Part shown: positions 8,984-18,626 of the stretch, piece after piece
Numbering within the stretch: position 1 is the stretch's first letter
How the letters are laid out: every line of letters begins with the position of its first letter
Origin: Lacunisphaera limnophila
Lineage (GTDB): Bacteria; Verrucomicrobiota; Verrucomicrobiia; Opitutales; Opitutaceae
NCBI RefSeq assembly: GCF_001746835.1
Contig: NZ_CP016094.1
Location: 1-64,000 of the forward strand
Direction of reading: 5' to 3'
Length of the DNA stretch: 64,000 nt
Notes under the pieces: model-generated
Databases searched by the model: none
Seen by the model: only the letters and a program-made list of their open reading frames with translations
What the model was told of the DNA's origin: nothing
Made by a program: the position numbers and the translations under genes

Positions 8984-10054
8984 ATGCGTCTGACCCTACC
9001 CCGTCTCACCTGGGCCCTGGCCTTGTCCAGCGCCCTCCTCGCCCCCGCCAAAATCGAGGATTGGAAGGATCCCCAAGGCAATGTGTTCAAGGCCGAGCCC
9101 GCCGAGGCCCTCGGACCCTTCGCGCTTTTCCGCACCCCGACCGGAGGCGGCCGCCGCCTGCCCTGGCGCGCGCTCAGTCAGGAGGACTGCGTGCGCTTCC
9201 ATGAACAGACCGGCACCAAACCCGAGCGCGCCGACCGCTGGGCCGACGCCACCGGCCAGCTGACCGGACGCCTCCGCGGCTACCTGCGCCAGTACGAGGA
9301 AGTGACCCTCGTGCCCGTCGACCTCCGCACCCTGCCCGAGCCCGAGATCCTGATCGTCTTCATCGTCGAGAACTCGGCCAGCGGCTCCTGGGACATGAGC
9401 ACCCAATCCATCCCCCTCTTCAAGGACCTGCAGGCCAAGCACCCCGGTGAGGTCGCCGGTATCCAGTACGGGGTGAACCACGGCGCGCAGGAGCATGGCG
9501 ACATGAACATGCGGAGCAACGTGCCTTGGCCGATGGTGGACTATGAGGAACAGCGCCGCATCCCCGCCCTGTTCCGCCTTTCCCCCAAGATGGGTGATTT
9601 CGCCCTGTTCGCCCTCTCCCGCGATGGCGTGCCCATCTTCGGCGTCAGCAATCCCGACGCTGCCGCGGTCACGCAGTTCTTCACCGACGCGCATGCCCTG
9701 CTCGGCCTGCTGCATCCGGCCAACCCGAAAGGCTGGGCCGAGCGCGCCCACTATCTCTCCGCCCTGCACGCCTCCCGCCACCGCACGGATGCCGCCGGCC
9801 CCGTGCTCGTGGGGGACCCGCTCGTGCCGAAGGGCCTGAGCGACCGCGGCATTTACCGCGTCGAGGCCAAGATCGAGGTCGGCGCCGACGGCAAGGTCAC
9901 GGCCGTCACCCTCAAGGAGGATGCCGCTATTCCCGCCGAGATGGCCCCGGCCCTCGCCAAGGCCCTGCAGCGCTCCGCCGTCTTTGTACCCGCCGTGAAC
10001 CAGGGCGTCTTCGTCCCGGGCACCTACGACTACCTGAAAGAAGTGCCGCGTTGA
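8984..10054 (+). CDS. Secreted hypothetical protein, thioredoxin-like middle region
   Basis: 356 residues with a signal peptide (MRLTLPRLTWALALSSALLA). Seen: an N-terminal region with IEDWKDPQGNVFKAEPAEALGPFALF, a middle region (about 120-260) with alternating beta strands and helices (ILIVFIVENSASGSWDMST, PALFRLSPKMGDFALFALSRDGVPIFGVS) that reads like a thioredoxin fold without the CxxC pair, and a C-terminal part (about 285-356) resembling a TonB/energy-transducer C-terminal module (YRVEAKIEVGADGKVTAVTL). Location is probably periplasmic. A terminator follows at 10084. Function is unknown; the domain readings are pattern-based inferences. Confidence 0.75.
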   Translation: MRLTLPRLTWALALSSALLAPAKIEDWKDPQGNVFKAEPAEALGPFALFRTPTGGGRRLPWRALSQEDCVRFHEQTGTKPERADRWADATGQLTGRLRGYLRQYEEVTLVPVDLRTLPEPEILIVFIVENSASGSWDMSTQSIPLFKDLQAKHPGEVAGIQYGVNHGAQEHGDMNMRSNVPWPMVDYEEQRRIPALFRLSPKMGDFALFALSRDGVPIFGVSNPDAAAVTQFFTDAHALLGLLHPANPKGWAERAHYLSALHASRHRTDAAGPVLVGDPLVPKGLSDRGIYRVEAKIEVGADGKVTAVTLKEDAAIPAEMAPALAKALQRSAVFVPAVNQGVFVPGTYDYLKEVPR

Positions 10055-10083
10055 GCCGGCCGCCGCCGGCGCTGAACCGGCGC

Positions 10084-10115
10084 AAAAAAAGGCCTCCCTG
10101 CGGGGAGGCCTTTTT
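10084..10115 (+). terminator. Rho-independent terminator (could act both ways)
   Basis: Stem AAAAAGGCCTCC/GGAGGCCTTTTT with a short loop, a run of A before it and TTTTTCTT after it. It ends the transcript of the secreted protein gene and could also stop transcription of tRNA-Asp from the other side. Confidence 0.9.
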
Positions 10116-10124
10116 CTTGAAAAC

Positions 10125-10201
10125 TGGCGGGATGGACGAGACTCGAACTCGCGACCTTCTGCGTGACAGGCAGACGCTCTAACCAACTGAGCTACCACCC
10201 C
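10125..10201 (-). tRNA. tRNA-Asp (anticodon GTC)
   Basis: The 77-base cloverleaf on the minus strand has CCA encoded. Acceptor GGGGTGG pairs with CCATCCC; anticodon stem TCTGC/GCAGA encloses CTGTCAC, giving GTC; T-loop TTCGAGT. It lies directly downstream of ribF. Confidence 0.95.
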
Positions 10202-10264
10202 GTTGACCGGGAAAGAGGCCGCAACGTAGATTCGCGGATAGGGCTGTCAAGCGTCGTTTGGAAA

Positions 10265-11215
10265 TTACCCGGCGCTCCGGCGGGCGAAATAATCCAAGGC
10301 CGTTTGCCGGTCCGTTTCAATCTGGCGCTGCAGGGCCTCCAGACTGCCGAACTTGCTCTCGGGACGAAGGAAATGAAGCCAATGCACGGTGAGCGAGGCC
10401 CCATAACCCAGCGTGGACTCCTCCAGCAGGTGCACTTCCAAAAGGGGCGAGGTGTCCTGCCCCACCGTCGGCCGCAGGCCGTAGTTGGCGACGCCCTGGA
10501 GGGCCTTCCCTGGCCCGGTGGTGACCTCGACCGCATAGACCCCGTGGCGGGGCGGCAAACCGGGTTGCCAGGCCAGATTGAGGGTCGGAAACCCAAGGGT
10601 CCGGCCCAACTGCCGGCCCGGCTGCACCACGCCTTCGCTGAAATAGGTGTACCCCAGCAGGGCGTTGACCCCGGCGATGTCGCCAGCCACGAGCAGCTCC
10701 CGGATCCGCGAACTGCTGATGGGGGCGCCGTTGTGGTTCAGGCGCGGGGCGCTGGTGACCGACAACCCGGCCCGCGTCGCCGCCGCCACCAGCAGGGCAA
10801 CATCCCCCGTGCGGCCGCGGCCGAAGCGCCAGTTTTCGCCGACATAAAGGGCCGCCAGGTGCGGCAGGTGGCGCTGCAGGTGCGGCACAAAATCCTCCGC
10901 CGCGAGCGCGGCATACGCGGCGTTGAAATTCTGCTCGATAAGCACGTCCACGCCGAGCCGGGCCAGCACGGCGCGCTTGGCCGCCGGCGGCAGCAGCAGG
11001 GGGGTCGGATTCGCGGGCCGCAACAACACGCTCGGGTGCGGCGCAAAGGTCAGCACGCCGGCCAGTCCCCCGCTCCGCCTGGCGGAGTGGATCGCGGCCT
11101 CGATCACCGACTGGTGCCCGAGGTGGACCCCGTCGAACATGCCGACCGCCAGGTGCAGGGGCTGGGCGGGCAGGTCCGCCCGTTCCAAGCCGTCGATCTG
11201 CCGGAGACCGCTCAC
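10265..11215 (-). CDS. ribF: Bifunctional riboflavin kinase / FAD synthetase RibF
   Basis: RibF makes FMN from riboflavin and then FAD. Seen: the N-terminal nucleotidyltransferase motif [12 protein letters not shown] (24-35), [10 protein letters not shown], and the C-terminal riboflavin kinase block [11 protein letters not shown] and HGVYAVEV. Its 316 residues are usual. The frame extends upstream to 11308 but overlaps truB there; the GTG at 11215 shares the bases GTGA with the truB stop, which indicates translational coupling and decides the start. It is the last gene of the nusA-infB operon; tRNA-Asp follows. Confidence 0.95.
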   Translation of the reverse strand: MSGLRQIDGLERADLPAQPLHLAVGMFDGVHLGHQSVIEAAIHSARRSGGLAGVLTFAPHPSVLLRPANPTPLLLPPAAKRAVLARLGVDVLIEQNFNAAYAALAAEDFVPHLQRHLPHLAALYVGENWRFGRGRTGDVALLVAAATRAGLSVTSAPRLNHNGAPISSSRIRELLVAGDIAGVNALLGYTYFSEGVVQPGRQLGRTLGFPTLNLAWQPGLPPRHGVYAVEVTTGPGKALQGVANYGLRPTVGQDTSPLLEVHLLEESTLGYGASLTVHWLHFLRPESKFGSLEALQRQIETDRQTALDYFARRSAG

Positions 11216-11940
11216 AGGGCGACGCGCGGCGCCGCCTCGTAGATCGGGATCAACCGCTTTTCGATGTCGGGCAGGGCCATGGTCTCGATTTCCTCGAGGG
11301 GGAGGCATTGCTTGATCGTGAACTGGCCGCTGGCCGTGCGCCTCAGCGCCGAGAGGTGCGCGCCACAGCCGAGCTTGTTGCCCAGATCATGCGCAATCGT
11401 CCGCACGTAGGTGCCCTTGGTGCAATGCAGGTCAAAGGTCAGCTTGGGCAGGTCGAAGGTCAGCAGGTCGAAGGCCGTCACGCGGATGAACCGCGGCTCG
11501 CGCTCCACCTCCTCGCCCTTGCGCGCCAGCTTGTAGAGCGGCACGCCGTCGATCTTGATGGCCGAGTGCATCGGGGGCGTCTGGTACTGGTCGCCCATGA
11601 AGGTCTTCATCACCTCGCGCACCTGCGCCACGGTGAGCTCCGGCACGGGCCGCGTCTCCATCATCTCGCCCTCGGCGTCCTGCGAGTCGGTGACCACGCC
11701 GAGCGTGGCCTCGCCCTCGTAGGCCTTGTCCACGCTCATGAGGTATTGCGAGATGCGGGTGGCCTTGCCGATCAACATGACGAGCACCCCCGTGGCCATC
11801 GGGTCGAGCGTGCCGGCGTGGCCGATCTTCTTCATGCCGAGCTTCCGGCGCAGCCGGTAGACCACGTCGTGGGAGGTCAGGCCCTTGGGCTTGTCCACGA
11901 GGAGCACGCCCTCCATTTCCTTGGTGGGTCCGAGGCTCAT
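11212..11940 (-). CDS. truB: tRNA pseudouridine(55) synthase TruB
   Basis: TruB converts U55 of tRNAs to pseudouridine. Seen: [17 protein letters not shown] near the N-terminus, [14 protein letters not shown] with the catalytic aspartate at residue 46, and the later motifs [14 protein letters not shown] and [12 protein letters not shown]. Its 242 residues are compact but complete for the catalytic domain, with little or no PUA domain. The ATG at 11940 overlaps the stop of the upstream nrnA-type gene (ATGA), and its own stop overlaps the ribF start. Both overlaps mark a tightly packed operon. Confidence 0.96.
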   Translation of the reverse strand: MSLGPTKEMEGVLLVDKPKGLTSHDVVYRLRRKLGMKKIGHAGTLDPMATGVLVMLIGKATRISQYLMSVDKAYEGEATLGVVTDSQDAEGEMMETRPVPELTVAQVREVMKTFMGDQYQTPPMHSAIKIDGVPLYKLARKGEEVEREPRFIRVTAFDLLTFDLPKLTFDLHCTKGTYVRTIAHDLGNKLGCGAHLSALRRTASGQFTIKQCLPLEEIETMALPDIEKRLIPIYEAAPRVAL

Positions 11941-12935
11941 GCGAGGGCGGCGTCGACCTCGTTGAGGCGCTGGGTGATGGCGGCGAGGAGGGCGGGATAA
12001 AAGTCGGGGAGCGTGCCGGGCCAGTTGAGACCGGCGGCGTTGGCGTGCCCGCCGCCGTTGAACTGGGCGGCGATGGTGTCCATGCGATAAACGCTGAGCT
12101 TGCCGCGCAGGCTGGCCTTGACGGTGCCGGGGCGCTCCTCGATGAGCACGCCGATCTCCACCCCGTCGATGGACCGGGCATAGTCCACGAGACCCTCGGT
12201 GTCCTCCTCGGTGGCCCCGCTGCTGGCGAATATACCCTGCGGCAGCACGCCGAGGCACACCCGGCCGCCGCATTCCAGGCGGAGCGAGCCGATGAAATGC
12301 TGGAGGAGCTTCAGCTTGCCGAGCGACTCGCGCTCATACAGCTCCGCGCCCGCGAGCGCGGGATCGGCCCCGCGGGCGACCAGCTCGGCGCTGAGCCGGA
12401 AGACACGCTCGGAGGTCGACGGAAAACGGAACTGGCCCGTGTCCGTCATCATGCCCGTGTACAGCGCCTGGGCCGTCACCCGGTCGATCGGGAGGTCGGC
12501 GTCGAGGAACAGGCCCGTGAGCACCTCCGCCGCGGCCGCCGAGGCGGTGTCCACGAAGTCGAAGCGGGCGAAACCCTGGTTGGAGATGTGGTGGTCGACG
12601 CAGGCGATCGGCGCCGAGTACATCGTGCGGACCTTCTCCCCGGCCCGGCCATGGTCGGCACAGTCGGTGAAGATCGCGACCCGGCCCTCCGGCGAAAGCT
12701 CGTCACGGCCGTAAAACGGGGTGTCGCCGACCAGGAACTTGATGCGCCGCGGCACCTTGTCGGGGTTCATGCACACAGCCTCCACGCCGTGGGCGCGGAG
12801 CACGCGGCACAGGGCGACCTGCGAGCCGATGCAGTCGGCGTCGGGCCGCTGGTGGCCGATGACGGTGACCTGCTTGCCGCGCAGCTCGGAGACCAGCACG
12901 GCGAAGCGGGCGGCGAAGCGCGGGTAGTGCATCAT
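11937..12935 (-). CDS. nrnA: DHH/DHHA1 phosphoesterase, NrnA-like oligoribonuclease
   Basis: DHH-family phosphoesterase, predicted to degrade nanoRNAs or pAp-type nucleotides with Mn2+. Seen: [12 protein letters not shown] (28-38), [11 protein letters not shown], the DHH triad in [10 protein letters not shown] and the C-terminal DHHA1 motif [11 protein letters not shown]. Length is 332 residues. Two adjacent ATG codons start the gene, and the rbfA stop codon TGA lies inside them, so it is coupled to rbfA. The rbfA-nrnA-truB order is common in several phyla, which supports the symbol, but substrate preference cannot be read from the sequence. Confidence 0.9.
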   Translation of the reverse strand: MMHYPRFAARFAVLVSELRGKQVTVIGHQRPDADCIGSQVALCRVLRAHGVEAVCMNPDKVPRRIKFLVGDTPFYGRDELSPEGRVAIFTDCADHGRAGEKVRTMYSAPIACVDHHISNQGFARFDFVDTASAAAAEVLTGLFLDADLPIDRVTAQALYTGMMTDTGQFRFPSTSERVFRLSAELVARGADPALAGAELYERESLGKLKLLQHFIGSLRLECGGRVCLGVLPQGIFASSGATEEDTEGLVDYARSIDGVEIGVLIEERPGTVKASLRGKLSVYRMDTIAAQFNGGGHANAAGLNWPGTLPDFYPALLAAITQRLNEVDAALA

Positions 12936-13282
12936 GGCTTGGGTGTCTCCCGGTCGATCTCGCCGAGCAGCGTCTCCACCCGCAGCGTGCGCGGGGCGTG
13001 GTTGTCGTGCACGAAGGTCAGCAGCGGGACGTGGCGGATGATGACGTTCTTCGCCAGCATCTCGCGGATCTCGTCGCGGCGGCCGCGGAGCCACTTCCCG
13101 GTCTTTTCCGCCACCGTGTCGTCGCCGAGGACGGAATAGTAGACCTTGGCTTCGCGCAGGTCGCCCGTGATCTCCACGCTGGTGATGGTGATGCCGACCG
13201 CCTCGCTCGTGTAGCGCTTGCGCAGGAACGCGCTGGTCTCGCGCTGCAGGAGCTCGTTGACGCGGAGGAGGCGGTTGGACAT
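12932..13282 (-). CDS. rbfA: Ribosome-binding factor A
   Basis: RbfA is a KH-fold factor that matures the 30S subunit and the 5' end of 16S rRNA. Seen: MSNRLLRVNELLQRETSAFL at the N-terminus, the VTSVE-like segment ITITSVEITGDLREAKVYYS, and the C-terminal VPLLTFVHDNHAP motif (the family has P-L-F-D near here). Its 116 residues are typical. The stop overlaps the start of the nrnA-type gene. The ATG has a GC-rich leader without a Shine-Dalgarno sequence. It sits 43 bases after infB in the operon. Confidence 0.95.
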   Translation of the reverse strand: MSNRLLRVNELLQRETSAFLRKRYTSEAVGITITSVEITGDLREAKVYYSVLGDDTVAEKTGKWLRGRRDEIREMLAKNVIIRHVPLLTFVHDNHAPRTLRVETLLGEIDRETPKP

Positions 13283-13325
13283 GGCGTGACGGGATGGAAC
13301 CGTGGCCCGGAGGGCGGAACGGCGG

Positions 13326-15800
13326 TCAGAGCGAGGCCCGGACCTTCTGGATTTCGAAGCACTCGATGCGATCGCCCGGCTGGTAGCCGTCGAAGCCGTC
13401 GAGCCGGATGCCGCACTCGAGACCGGCGCGAACCTCGTTCGCGTCGTCCTTGAACCGGCGGAGGGTACCGACCTTGCCCTCGTAGAGGGACTCCTTGCCG
13501 CGGCGGACGCGGGCGGTGGCGCCGCGGTTGATCTTGCCCTCGGTGACGAGACAGCCGGCGACGAAGCCCTTGGCCACGGGGAACACCTGGCGCACCTCGG
13601 CGCCGCCCAGCTTGTTCTCCTTGAGATCGGGGTCGAGCAGGTCGGCCATCATCTCGCGCAGGCGGTCGCCCAGCTCGTAGATGATTGAGAAATTCTCGAT
13701 GGTCACGCCGTGGTGCTTCGCGAGCGCGGTCACGCCGTTTTCCTGCTTCGTGTTGAAGCCGATGATGACGGCCTTGCCGGTGCTGGCCATCAGCACGTCG
13801 TTCTTGCTGATCACGCCGACGTCGGACGCGACGATGCTGAGCGAGACCTTGGTGCTCTTGATGCCCTCGAGCACGTTCTTCACGGCCTCGAGCGAGCCGA
13901 AGACGTCGGATTTGAGCACGACGCGCAGGACCTTGGCCTGGGTGGCCGCGATGTTGGCGAAGAGGGCCTCGAGGGAATTGTCCTTCGGCACGGCGTCCTC
14001 GCTGATCGTGGTCTTCTTCAGCAAGTCGGAGGCCTCCTCGGCGAGTTTCTCGGCCTCGCGGGCGTTCTTGGCGCTGACAAACTTGGCGCCGGAATCCGGC
14101 GAACCGGACCAGCCGATGACGCGCACGGGCATGGCCGGCGGGGCTTCCTTGATGGTGTTGCCCTGGTCGTCGTACATGGCGCGGACCTTGGCGTAGTGCG
14201 GACCGCACACGATGGCGTCGCCCACGCGCAGGGTGCCGCGCTGCACGATGATGGTGGCGAGCGGGCCGCGGCCCACGTCCACCTGGGACTCAATGACCAC
14301 GCCGCTGGCCTCCGTCTTCGGGTTGGCCTTCAGCTCCAGCACGTCGGCCTGGAGGAGGATCATGTCGAGCAATTCGGTGATACCCTGGCCCTTGATGGCG
14401 GCGACAGGGACGGTGACGGTCTCGCCGCCCCAGTCCTCGGGCGCGATCTGGCGCTCCTGCATCTGCTGCTTCACGCGGTCGAGATTGGCGCCCTTCACGT
14501 CCATCTTGTTGACGGCAACCATCATCGCGACGGCGGCGTCCTTGGCATGCTGCAGGGCCTCGTCGGTCTGCGGCATGAAACCATCGTCGGCCGCGACCAC
14601 GAGGACCGCGATGTCGGTGACGGAGGCGCCGCGGGCGCGCATCTTGGTGAAGGCGGCGTGACCGGGGGTGTCGAGGAAGGTGACCTTGCGGCCGTTGTGC
14701 TCGATCTGGTAAGCGCCGATGTGCTGCGTGATGCCACCGGCCTCGCCGGCGGCGACGTTGGCCTTGCGGATGGCGTCGAGGAGGGAGGTCTTGCCGTGGT
14801 CGACGTGACCGAGGATGCAGACCACGGGGGGACGCGGGGCGAGGTTCTTGAGGTCTTCCTCGCGGGCCTTCTCCTCCTTGTTGATCTTGGCCTTCTCGGG
14901 CGTGACGACGGGCGCGGCGGCCTCGCCGCGATGCTTGATGTCGAGCAGGAAGCCGTGCTTCTCGCCGAGCTTGGTGGCCACAGCCTCGTCGATGGACTGG
15001 TTCATCGACGCGAAAATGCTCATCTCCATGAGCTCGGAGATCAGCTTGAACGGCTTGAGGCCGAGCGCGACGGCGAAGTCGCGCACGATGATCGGCGGCT
15101 TGAGATGGATGATTTTGACGCCGCCCTCCTCGGTGACGGTCATCGAACTCGCGGCGGCCGCGGCGCCCGGCGTGGGCGGGAGCACCGGGGCGGTCTTGGC
15201 GACGGGCGCCGGCGGCGGCATCGGCGGGCGGGCCGAAGGCATGGGCATCGGCGGCGGGGCGACCGGGGCCTTGGCCATGGGGGCGGGCGCCACCGGCGGG
15301 CGGTAGGCAGGCACGGGCAGCGGCGCCGGGGCGGGCCGCGGGGCCATCGGGGCGGAAACGAAGGGACGCGGAGCCGGCACGGGGGGCGGCGCCAGCGGCG
15401 CCTTGGCGGCGGGGGCCGGCACGGCGGCGACCGGGGCCGGCGGCGGGTTCAACGCGGCGCTGGCGGCAGCGCGCGCGGCGGCGGCAGCCTTGGCGGCCTC
15501 TTCCTTCTCGCGGAGAATGTCCTGCGCCGACTTCACGAACACGCCGGCGGGCAATTTTACCTTGGACGGTTCGAGCACGGTGGCCGGGGTCGAGGCGGGC
15601 TCGGCGGCATGAACCTCGGGGGCGGCGGGGGCCGGCGGCGGGTTCTTGGCGGCGATCTCCTGCTCCAGCGCCTCGGCCGTGATGTTGTCCACGGTGCTGG
15701 AGACGCTCTTGGCCGGATAGCCGCGTTCCTTCAACAAGGACATGAGGTCCTTGTTGTCCATGCTGAGCTTCTTCGCGAGTTCGTGAATGCGGATGCTCAT
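13326..15800 (-). CDS. infB: Translation initiation factor IF-2
   Basis: IF-2 is the GTPase that places initiator tRNA on the 30S subunit. Seen: an N-terminal IF2_N-like helical domain (1-50), a long low-complexity Pro/Ala/Met linker (about 52-215) with repeats of the type PAPMAKAPVAPPPMPMP, a second IF2_N-like module (about 228-290), then the G domain with G1 GHVDHGKT (331-338), G3 DTPGH (377-381) and G4 NKMD, and the C-terminal domains ending IECFEIQKVRASL. Length is 824 residues. It is 41 bases downstream of nusA. Confidence 0.98.
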   Translation of the reverse strand: MSIRIHELAKKLSMDNKDLMSLLKERGYPAKSVSSTVDNITAEALEQEIAAKNPPPAPAAPEVHAAEPASTPATVLEPSKVKLPAGVFVKSAQDILREKEEAAKAAAAARAAASAALNPPPAPVAAVPAPAAKAPLAPPPVPAPRPFVSAPMAPRPAPAPLPVPAYRPPVAPAPMAKAPVAPPPMPMPSARPPMPPPAPVAKTAPVLPPTPGAAAAASSMTVTEEGGVKIIHLKPPIIVRDFAVALGLKPFKLISELMEMSIFASMNQSIDEAVATKLGEKHGFLLDIKHRGEAAAPVVTPEKAKINKEEKAREEDLKNLAPRPPVVCILGHVDHGKTSLLDAIRKANVAAGEAGGITQHIGAYQIEHNGRKVTFLDTPGHAAFTKMRARGASVTDIAVLVVAADDGFMPQTDEALQHAKDAAVAMMVAVNKMDVKGANLDRVKQQMQERQIAPEDWGGETVTVPVAAIKGQGITELLDMILLQADVLELKANPKTEASGVVIESQVDVGRGPLATIIVQRGTLRVGDAIVCGPHYAKVRAMYDDQGNTIKEAPPAMPVRVIGWSGSPDSGAKFVSAKNAREAEKLAEEASDLLKKTTISEDAVPKDNSLEALFANIAATQAKVLRVVLKSDVFGSLEAVKNVLEGIKSTKVSLSIVASDVGVISKNDVLMASTGKAVIIGFNTKQENGVTALAKHHGVTIENFSIIYELGDRLREMMADLLDPDLKENKLGGAEVRQVFPVAKGFVAGCLVTEGKINRGATARVRRGKESLYEGKVGTLRRFKDDANEVRAGLECGIRLDGFDGYQPGDRIECFEIQKVRASL

Positions 15801-15841
15801 TCGGTGGCGGGGGCGCGGGGCGGGAGGTTGAGTTGCAAAGT

Positions 15842-17068
15842 TTAGTTACCCGAGACCTTGGCGATGATGCCGGCGGCCTCTTCCGGGGAGAACCCGGCGT
15901 CGGCCAGGTCGGAGGCCTCGACGCCCTCGAAGGCGGCGGGGGAATTGATGCCGTTTGCGACCAGGCGCTCGGCCAGAGCGGCCTCAAAGCCGTAGGTGCC
16001 GGTGAGCAGGGCGATGGCCTGCGCGCGCGGGTCGGCGGTGACGACCTTGAATTCCTCGATGTCGAGGCGCCAGCCCACGAGGCGGGAGGTCAGGCGGGCG
16101 TTCTGGCCCTTGCGACCGATGGCGACGGCGAGGTCGTCGTTCACCACGCGGACGAGGATGCGCTTGTTCTTTTCGTCGAGCAGGATCTCGCGCGGCACGG
16201 CCGGCTTGAGCGCCTCGATGAGCATTTCCTTCGTGTCGGCGTGGTACGGGATGATGTCGATCTTCTCGCCGCCGAGCTCGCGGACGATGCTCTTGACGCG
16301 GGCGCCGCGGGCGCCGACGCAGGCGCCGACCGGGTCGACCTTCGGGTCGGCGCTGGTGACGGCGATCTTGGTGCGGTAACCGGGCTCGCGCGCGAAGGCC
16401 TCGATCTTGACGGTGCCGTCGGCGATCTCGGTGACCTCGAGCTCGAAGAGGCGGCGGACAAACTTGGGGCTGGCGCGGCTGAGGATGATCTCGGGGCCGC
16501 GGCTGCTGTTCTCGATCTCGAGGAGGATGCAGCGGATGCGCTCGCCGGGGGCGTATTCCTCGCCGGGGACCTGTTCCTTGCCCGGCATGACGGCCTCGGC
16601 CTTGCCGAGGTCGATGAAGAGGTCGTTGCGCTCGCGGCGGCGCACGGTGCCGCTCACGATGTCGCCCACGGAGTCCTTGAAGTCGTCGTAGATGCGCTCC
16701 TTCTCAAAGGCGCGCAGGCGCTGCATGATCGCCTGGCGGGCGGTCTGCGCGGCGATGCGCCCGAGGTAGGACGGGTCGATTTCCTTCTCGATGATGTCGC
16801 CGTTCACGGCCCCGGCCTTGAACACCTGGGCCTTCTCGACGTGGATCTCGAGCTTCGGGTCGGACACGGAGTCCACGACCTTGAGCATCGACCAAGCCTT
16901 CATCTGGCCGTTCTTGGGGTTGATCTCAATCTTGAGTTCCTGGCCGGAATTGACGCCCTTCAGGGCGGCCGTCTTGATCGCGTTGACGATCGTGGAGATC
17001 ATATCGGCACGGGGAATGCCCTTCTCCTTCTCCATGTATTCGAGGACGGACAGGATTTCGCTGCTCAT
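15842..17068 (-). CDS. nusA: Transcription termination/antitermination factor NusA
   Basis: NusA binds RNA polymerase and modulates pausing, termination and antitermination. Seen: the N-terminal polymerase-binding domain (1-125), an S1 domain (about 135-200, [20 protein letters not shown]), two KH domains ([20 protein letters not shown] and [19 protein letters not shown]) and a single C-terminal helix-hairpin-helix-like segment (about 355-408). At 408 residues it lacks the second acidic repeat of the E. coli protein. No rimP gene precedes it, unlike the usual rimP-nusA order. A strong terminator lies just upstream of its ATG. Confidence 0.97.
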   Translation of the reverse strand: MSSEILSVLEYMEKEKGIPRADMISTIVNAIKTAALKGVNSGQELKIEINPKNGQMKAWSMLKVVDSVSDPKLEIHVEKAQVFKAGAVNGDIIEKEIDPSYLGRIAAQTARQAIMQRLRAFEKERIYDDFKDSVGDIVSGTVRRRERNDLFIDLGKAEAVMPGKEQVPGEEYAPGERIRCILLEIENSSRGPEIILSRASPKFVRRLFELEVTEIADGTVKIEAFAREPGYRTKIAVTSADPKVDPVGACVGARGARVKSIVRELGGEKIDIIPYHADTKEMLIEALKPAVPREILLDEKNKRILVRVVNDDLAVAIGRKGQNARLTSRLVGWRLDIEEFKVVTADPRAQAIALLTGTYGFEAALAERLVANGINSPAAFEGVEASDLADAGFSPEEAAGIIAKVSGN

Positions 17069-17088
17069 GGTGTGTTTTGATTAATGGG

Positions 17089-17115
17089 AAAAAAAAAGCG
17101 GACCCGAGGGCCCAC
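17089..17115 (-). terminator. Rho-independent terminator between DUF2851 gene and nusA
   Basis: Minus-strand stem GTGGGCC/GGTCCGC (two wobble pairs), loop CTCG, followed by nine T. It ends 20 bases before the nusA start codon. It most simply terminates the DUF2851 gene; a transcript starting upstream of it could instead use it as an attenuator of the nusA operon. Confidence 0.85.
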
Positions 17116-17199
17116 TTTTTGGAAAGTGAACTAGTTGTAGGGGGTGGAACTTACCGGGTCGCGCAAAGACTTGTCAAGCCCCGGCAAGGGGCCTGCAAT

Positions 17200-18399
17200 T
17201 CAGCCACTTGCACGAGCATCCCGCTCAATGATCCAACCAAGCAAACCTTGGGCCCAGCCATGGGTCTGTGGGCCCACCCCCTTTCCCGCCAACCCGAGGG
17301 AGCCGAGCGCCCGCCGGACTTCCCCCGGCGCATCGCCCAAATACCACTGAAACCAACGGTCCTGCTGATCCTTCCCGGTCCCGGCGGCGACCAAGGGTAA
17401 AAGACCGTCGCACACGAGGTTGTCCAAGCGCGAGCCACCGAGGACCCCACCCGTGATTTCATCCCGGACCCACTCCCGGAGCGCGGCCAGTTCCAGCTGT
17501 TGCCGGACCGGCCGGGTGGACGGCCCCACGCTGACCCGGGCCGACGGCAACGCTTTCAATCGATTGGGCCAGTCGGGCCGGGCGGCGACCCAGGCGGCAT
17601 ATTGCTGCAAGCGCCGGCGAGGATGATTGGCCGGCCGGACCGCCTGGGTCTGCCAGGCCGCATCCGCTTCCCGGTAAATCGCGGCGAGGTCGGGTCCCCT
17701 GCCCCACTCCGCCAAAGGGTGCCGGCCGGCCACCGCGAGCATCGCGGCCCGGTTGTGCCGGTAACCCAGAATCTCCAGCGCCGTGTGGTGCGCCGCTTCG
17801 GTCCAGCCGAGTTTGCTCAGGCGGATCCCGGCAAACCTCATCTTTTGCCCCCACCGGTCCCGGGCCCGGCGCAGCAACATTTCCCGAAGATCCGCGGGCG
17901 GCAGCAGGGACAGCTCCGCGATCTTCTCGGCGGTATCGCGCGCCGTGAGATTCTCCAGCGCATCATCCGAGGCGTATTCCTCCAGCCCCCGGTGCAGCCG
18001 CGGGAGCAGCACGAGCGTCGGCAACGGCTCGCCAACATGCGACCGCGCCTCGGCCTGGTTTTCGGGGGGAGGAAACAACACGACGTGCAACACGACCCGG
18101 TCGTAGGCGCGATCCGTGGCGTGGCCGTGCGCCCGCCAGTCGCTGGCGTGGAAGTGCACTTCGATGTCGCCGGTGACTTCCCGGCGCTCCATCAACAGGC
18201 TGGCCCCCAGAAAGTCCGGACCTCCCCGCAGATTCCAGGCGCCCGGCCGCACGACCGCAAGGGACCGTCCATCCGTCAGGCGCAGGCCCTGGGTATCAAA
18301 ATCCTGCCGCAGCCAGATTTTCTGCACCACGCGCTCCGCCATGGTGTACGGGCCATAGAGACCCTGCATCTCGTGAACCTGCGTGCTGATCGTGGCCAT
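17200..18399 (-). CDS. DUF2851 family protein
   Basis: Conserved protein of unknown function found mainly in Bacteroidota and Verrucomicrobiota. Seen: the family's early block MQGLYGPYTMAERVVQKIWLRQDF, then VVRPGAWNLRGGPDFLGASLL and GDIEVHFHASDWRAHGH, whose acidic/His pattern has been read as nuclease-like in the family. The C-terminal half is Arg/Trp-rich and helical. I chose the ATG at 18399 (399 aa), right before the conserved block; a GTG at 18489 would add 30 residues that run towards the tRNA-Ser region. It is followed by the terminator at 17089. Confidence 0.85.
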   Translation of the reverse strand: MATISTQVHEMQGLYGPYTMAERVVQKIWLRQDFDTQGLRLTDGRSLAVVRPGAWNLRGGPDFLGASLLMERREVTGDIEVHFHASDWRAHGHATDRAYDRVVLHVVLFPPPENQAEARSHVGEPLPTLVLLPRLHRGLEEYASDDALENLTARDTAEKIAELSLLPPADLREMLLRRARDRWGQKMRFAGIRLSKLGWTEAAHHTALEILGYRHNRAAMLAVAGRHPLAEWGRGPDLAAIYREADAAWQTQAVRPANHPRRRLQQYAAWVAARPDWPNRLKALPSARVSVGPSTRPVRQQLELAALREWVRDEITGGVLGGSRLDNLVCDGLLPLVAAGTGKDQQDRWFQWYLGDAPGEVRRALGSLGLAGKGVGPQTHGWAQGLLGWIIERDARASG

Positions 18400-18504
18400 G
18401 GGGGTGAGTCCTGTCGCCTGGCCCTGCGACACATTTTGCTGACTCGACACAGCGCCAAATCCGCCAACGCTGCGAGTAGGAATTTTCACCTGAAATCAGG
18501 CATC

Positions 18505-18592
18505 GGAAGGGTGGCAGAGTGGTCTATCGCGGCGGTCTTGAAAACCGCTGAACCGCAAGGTTCCGGGGGTTCGAATCCCTCCCCTTCCGCCA
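18505..18592 (+). tRNA. tRNA-Ser (anticodon TGA)
   Basis: The 88-base class II tRNA has CCA encoded. Acceptor GGAAGGG pairs with CCCTTCC; anticodon stem GCGGT/ACCGC encloses CTTGAAA, giving TGA; a long variable arm and T-loop TTCGAAT follow. An inverted repeat begins at its last bases (18591-18626). Confidence 0.95.
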
Positions 18593-18626
18593 GTCTCCGC
18601 CCGCCGTGCCAGCGGCGAGGAGACTG
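18591..18626. repeat. Hairpin after tRNA-Ser
   Basis: CAGTCTCC at 18591-18598 pairs with GGAGACTG at 18619-18626, with further GC pairing inside (CGCC with GGCG). There is no T-run, so it is either a tRNA 3'-end processing hairpin or a repeat remnant. Beyond it, at about 18715-18744, lies a degenerate copy of the tRNA 3' end. Confidence 0.6.

Noticed and set aside
12045-13139. A plus-strand frame opposite the nrnA-type gene and rbfA
   Set aside because: Antisense shadow; the minus-strand genes have complete DHH and RbfA motifs and overlapping starts.
13710-15845. A 711-codon open frame on the plus strand opposite infB
   Set aside because: Same antisense artefact; the peptide is His/Arg/Gly-rich repeat text with no motif, while infB on the minus strand has all its GTPase motifs.
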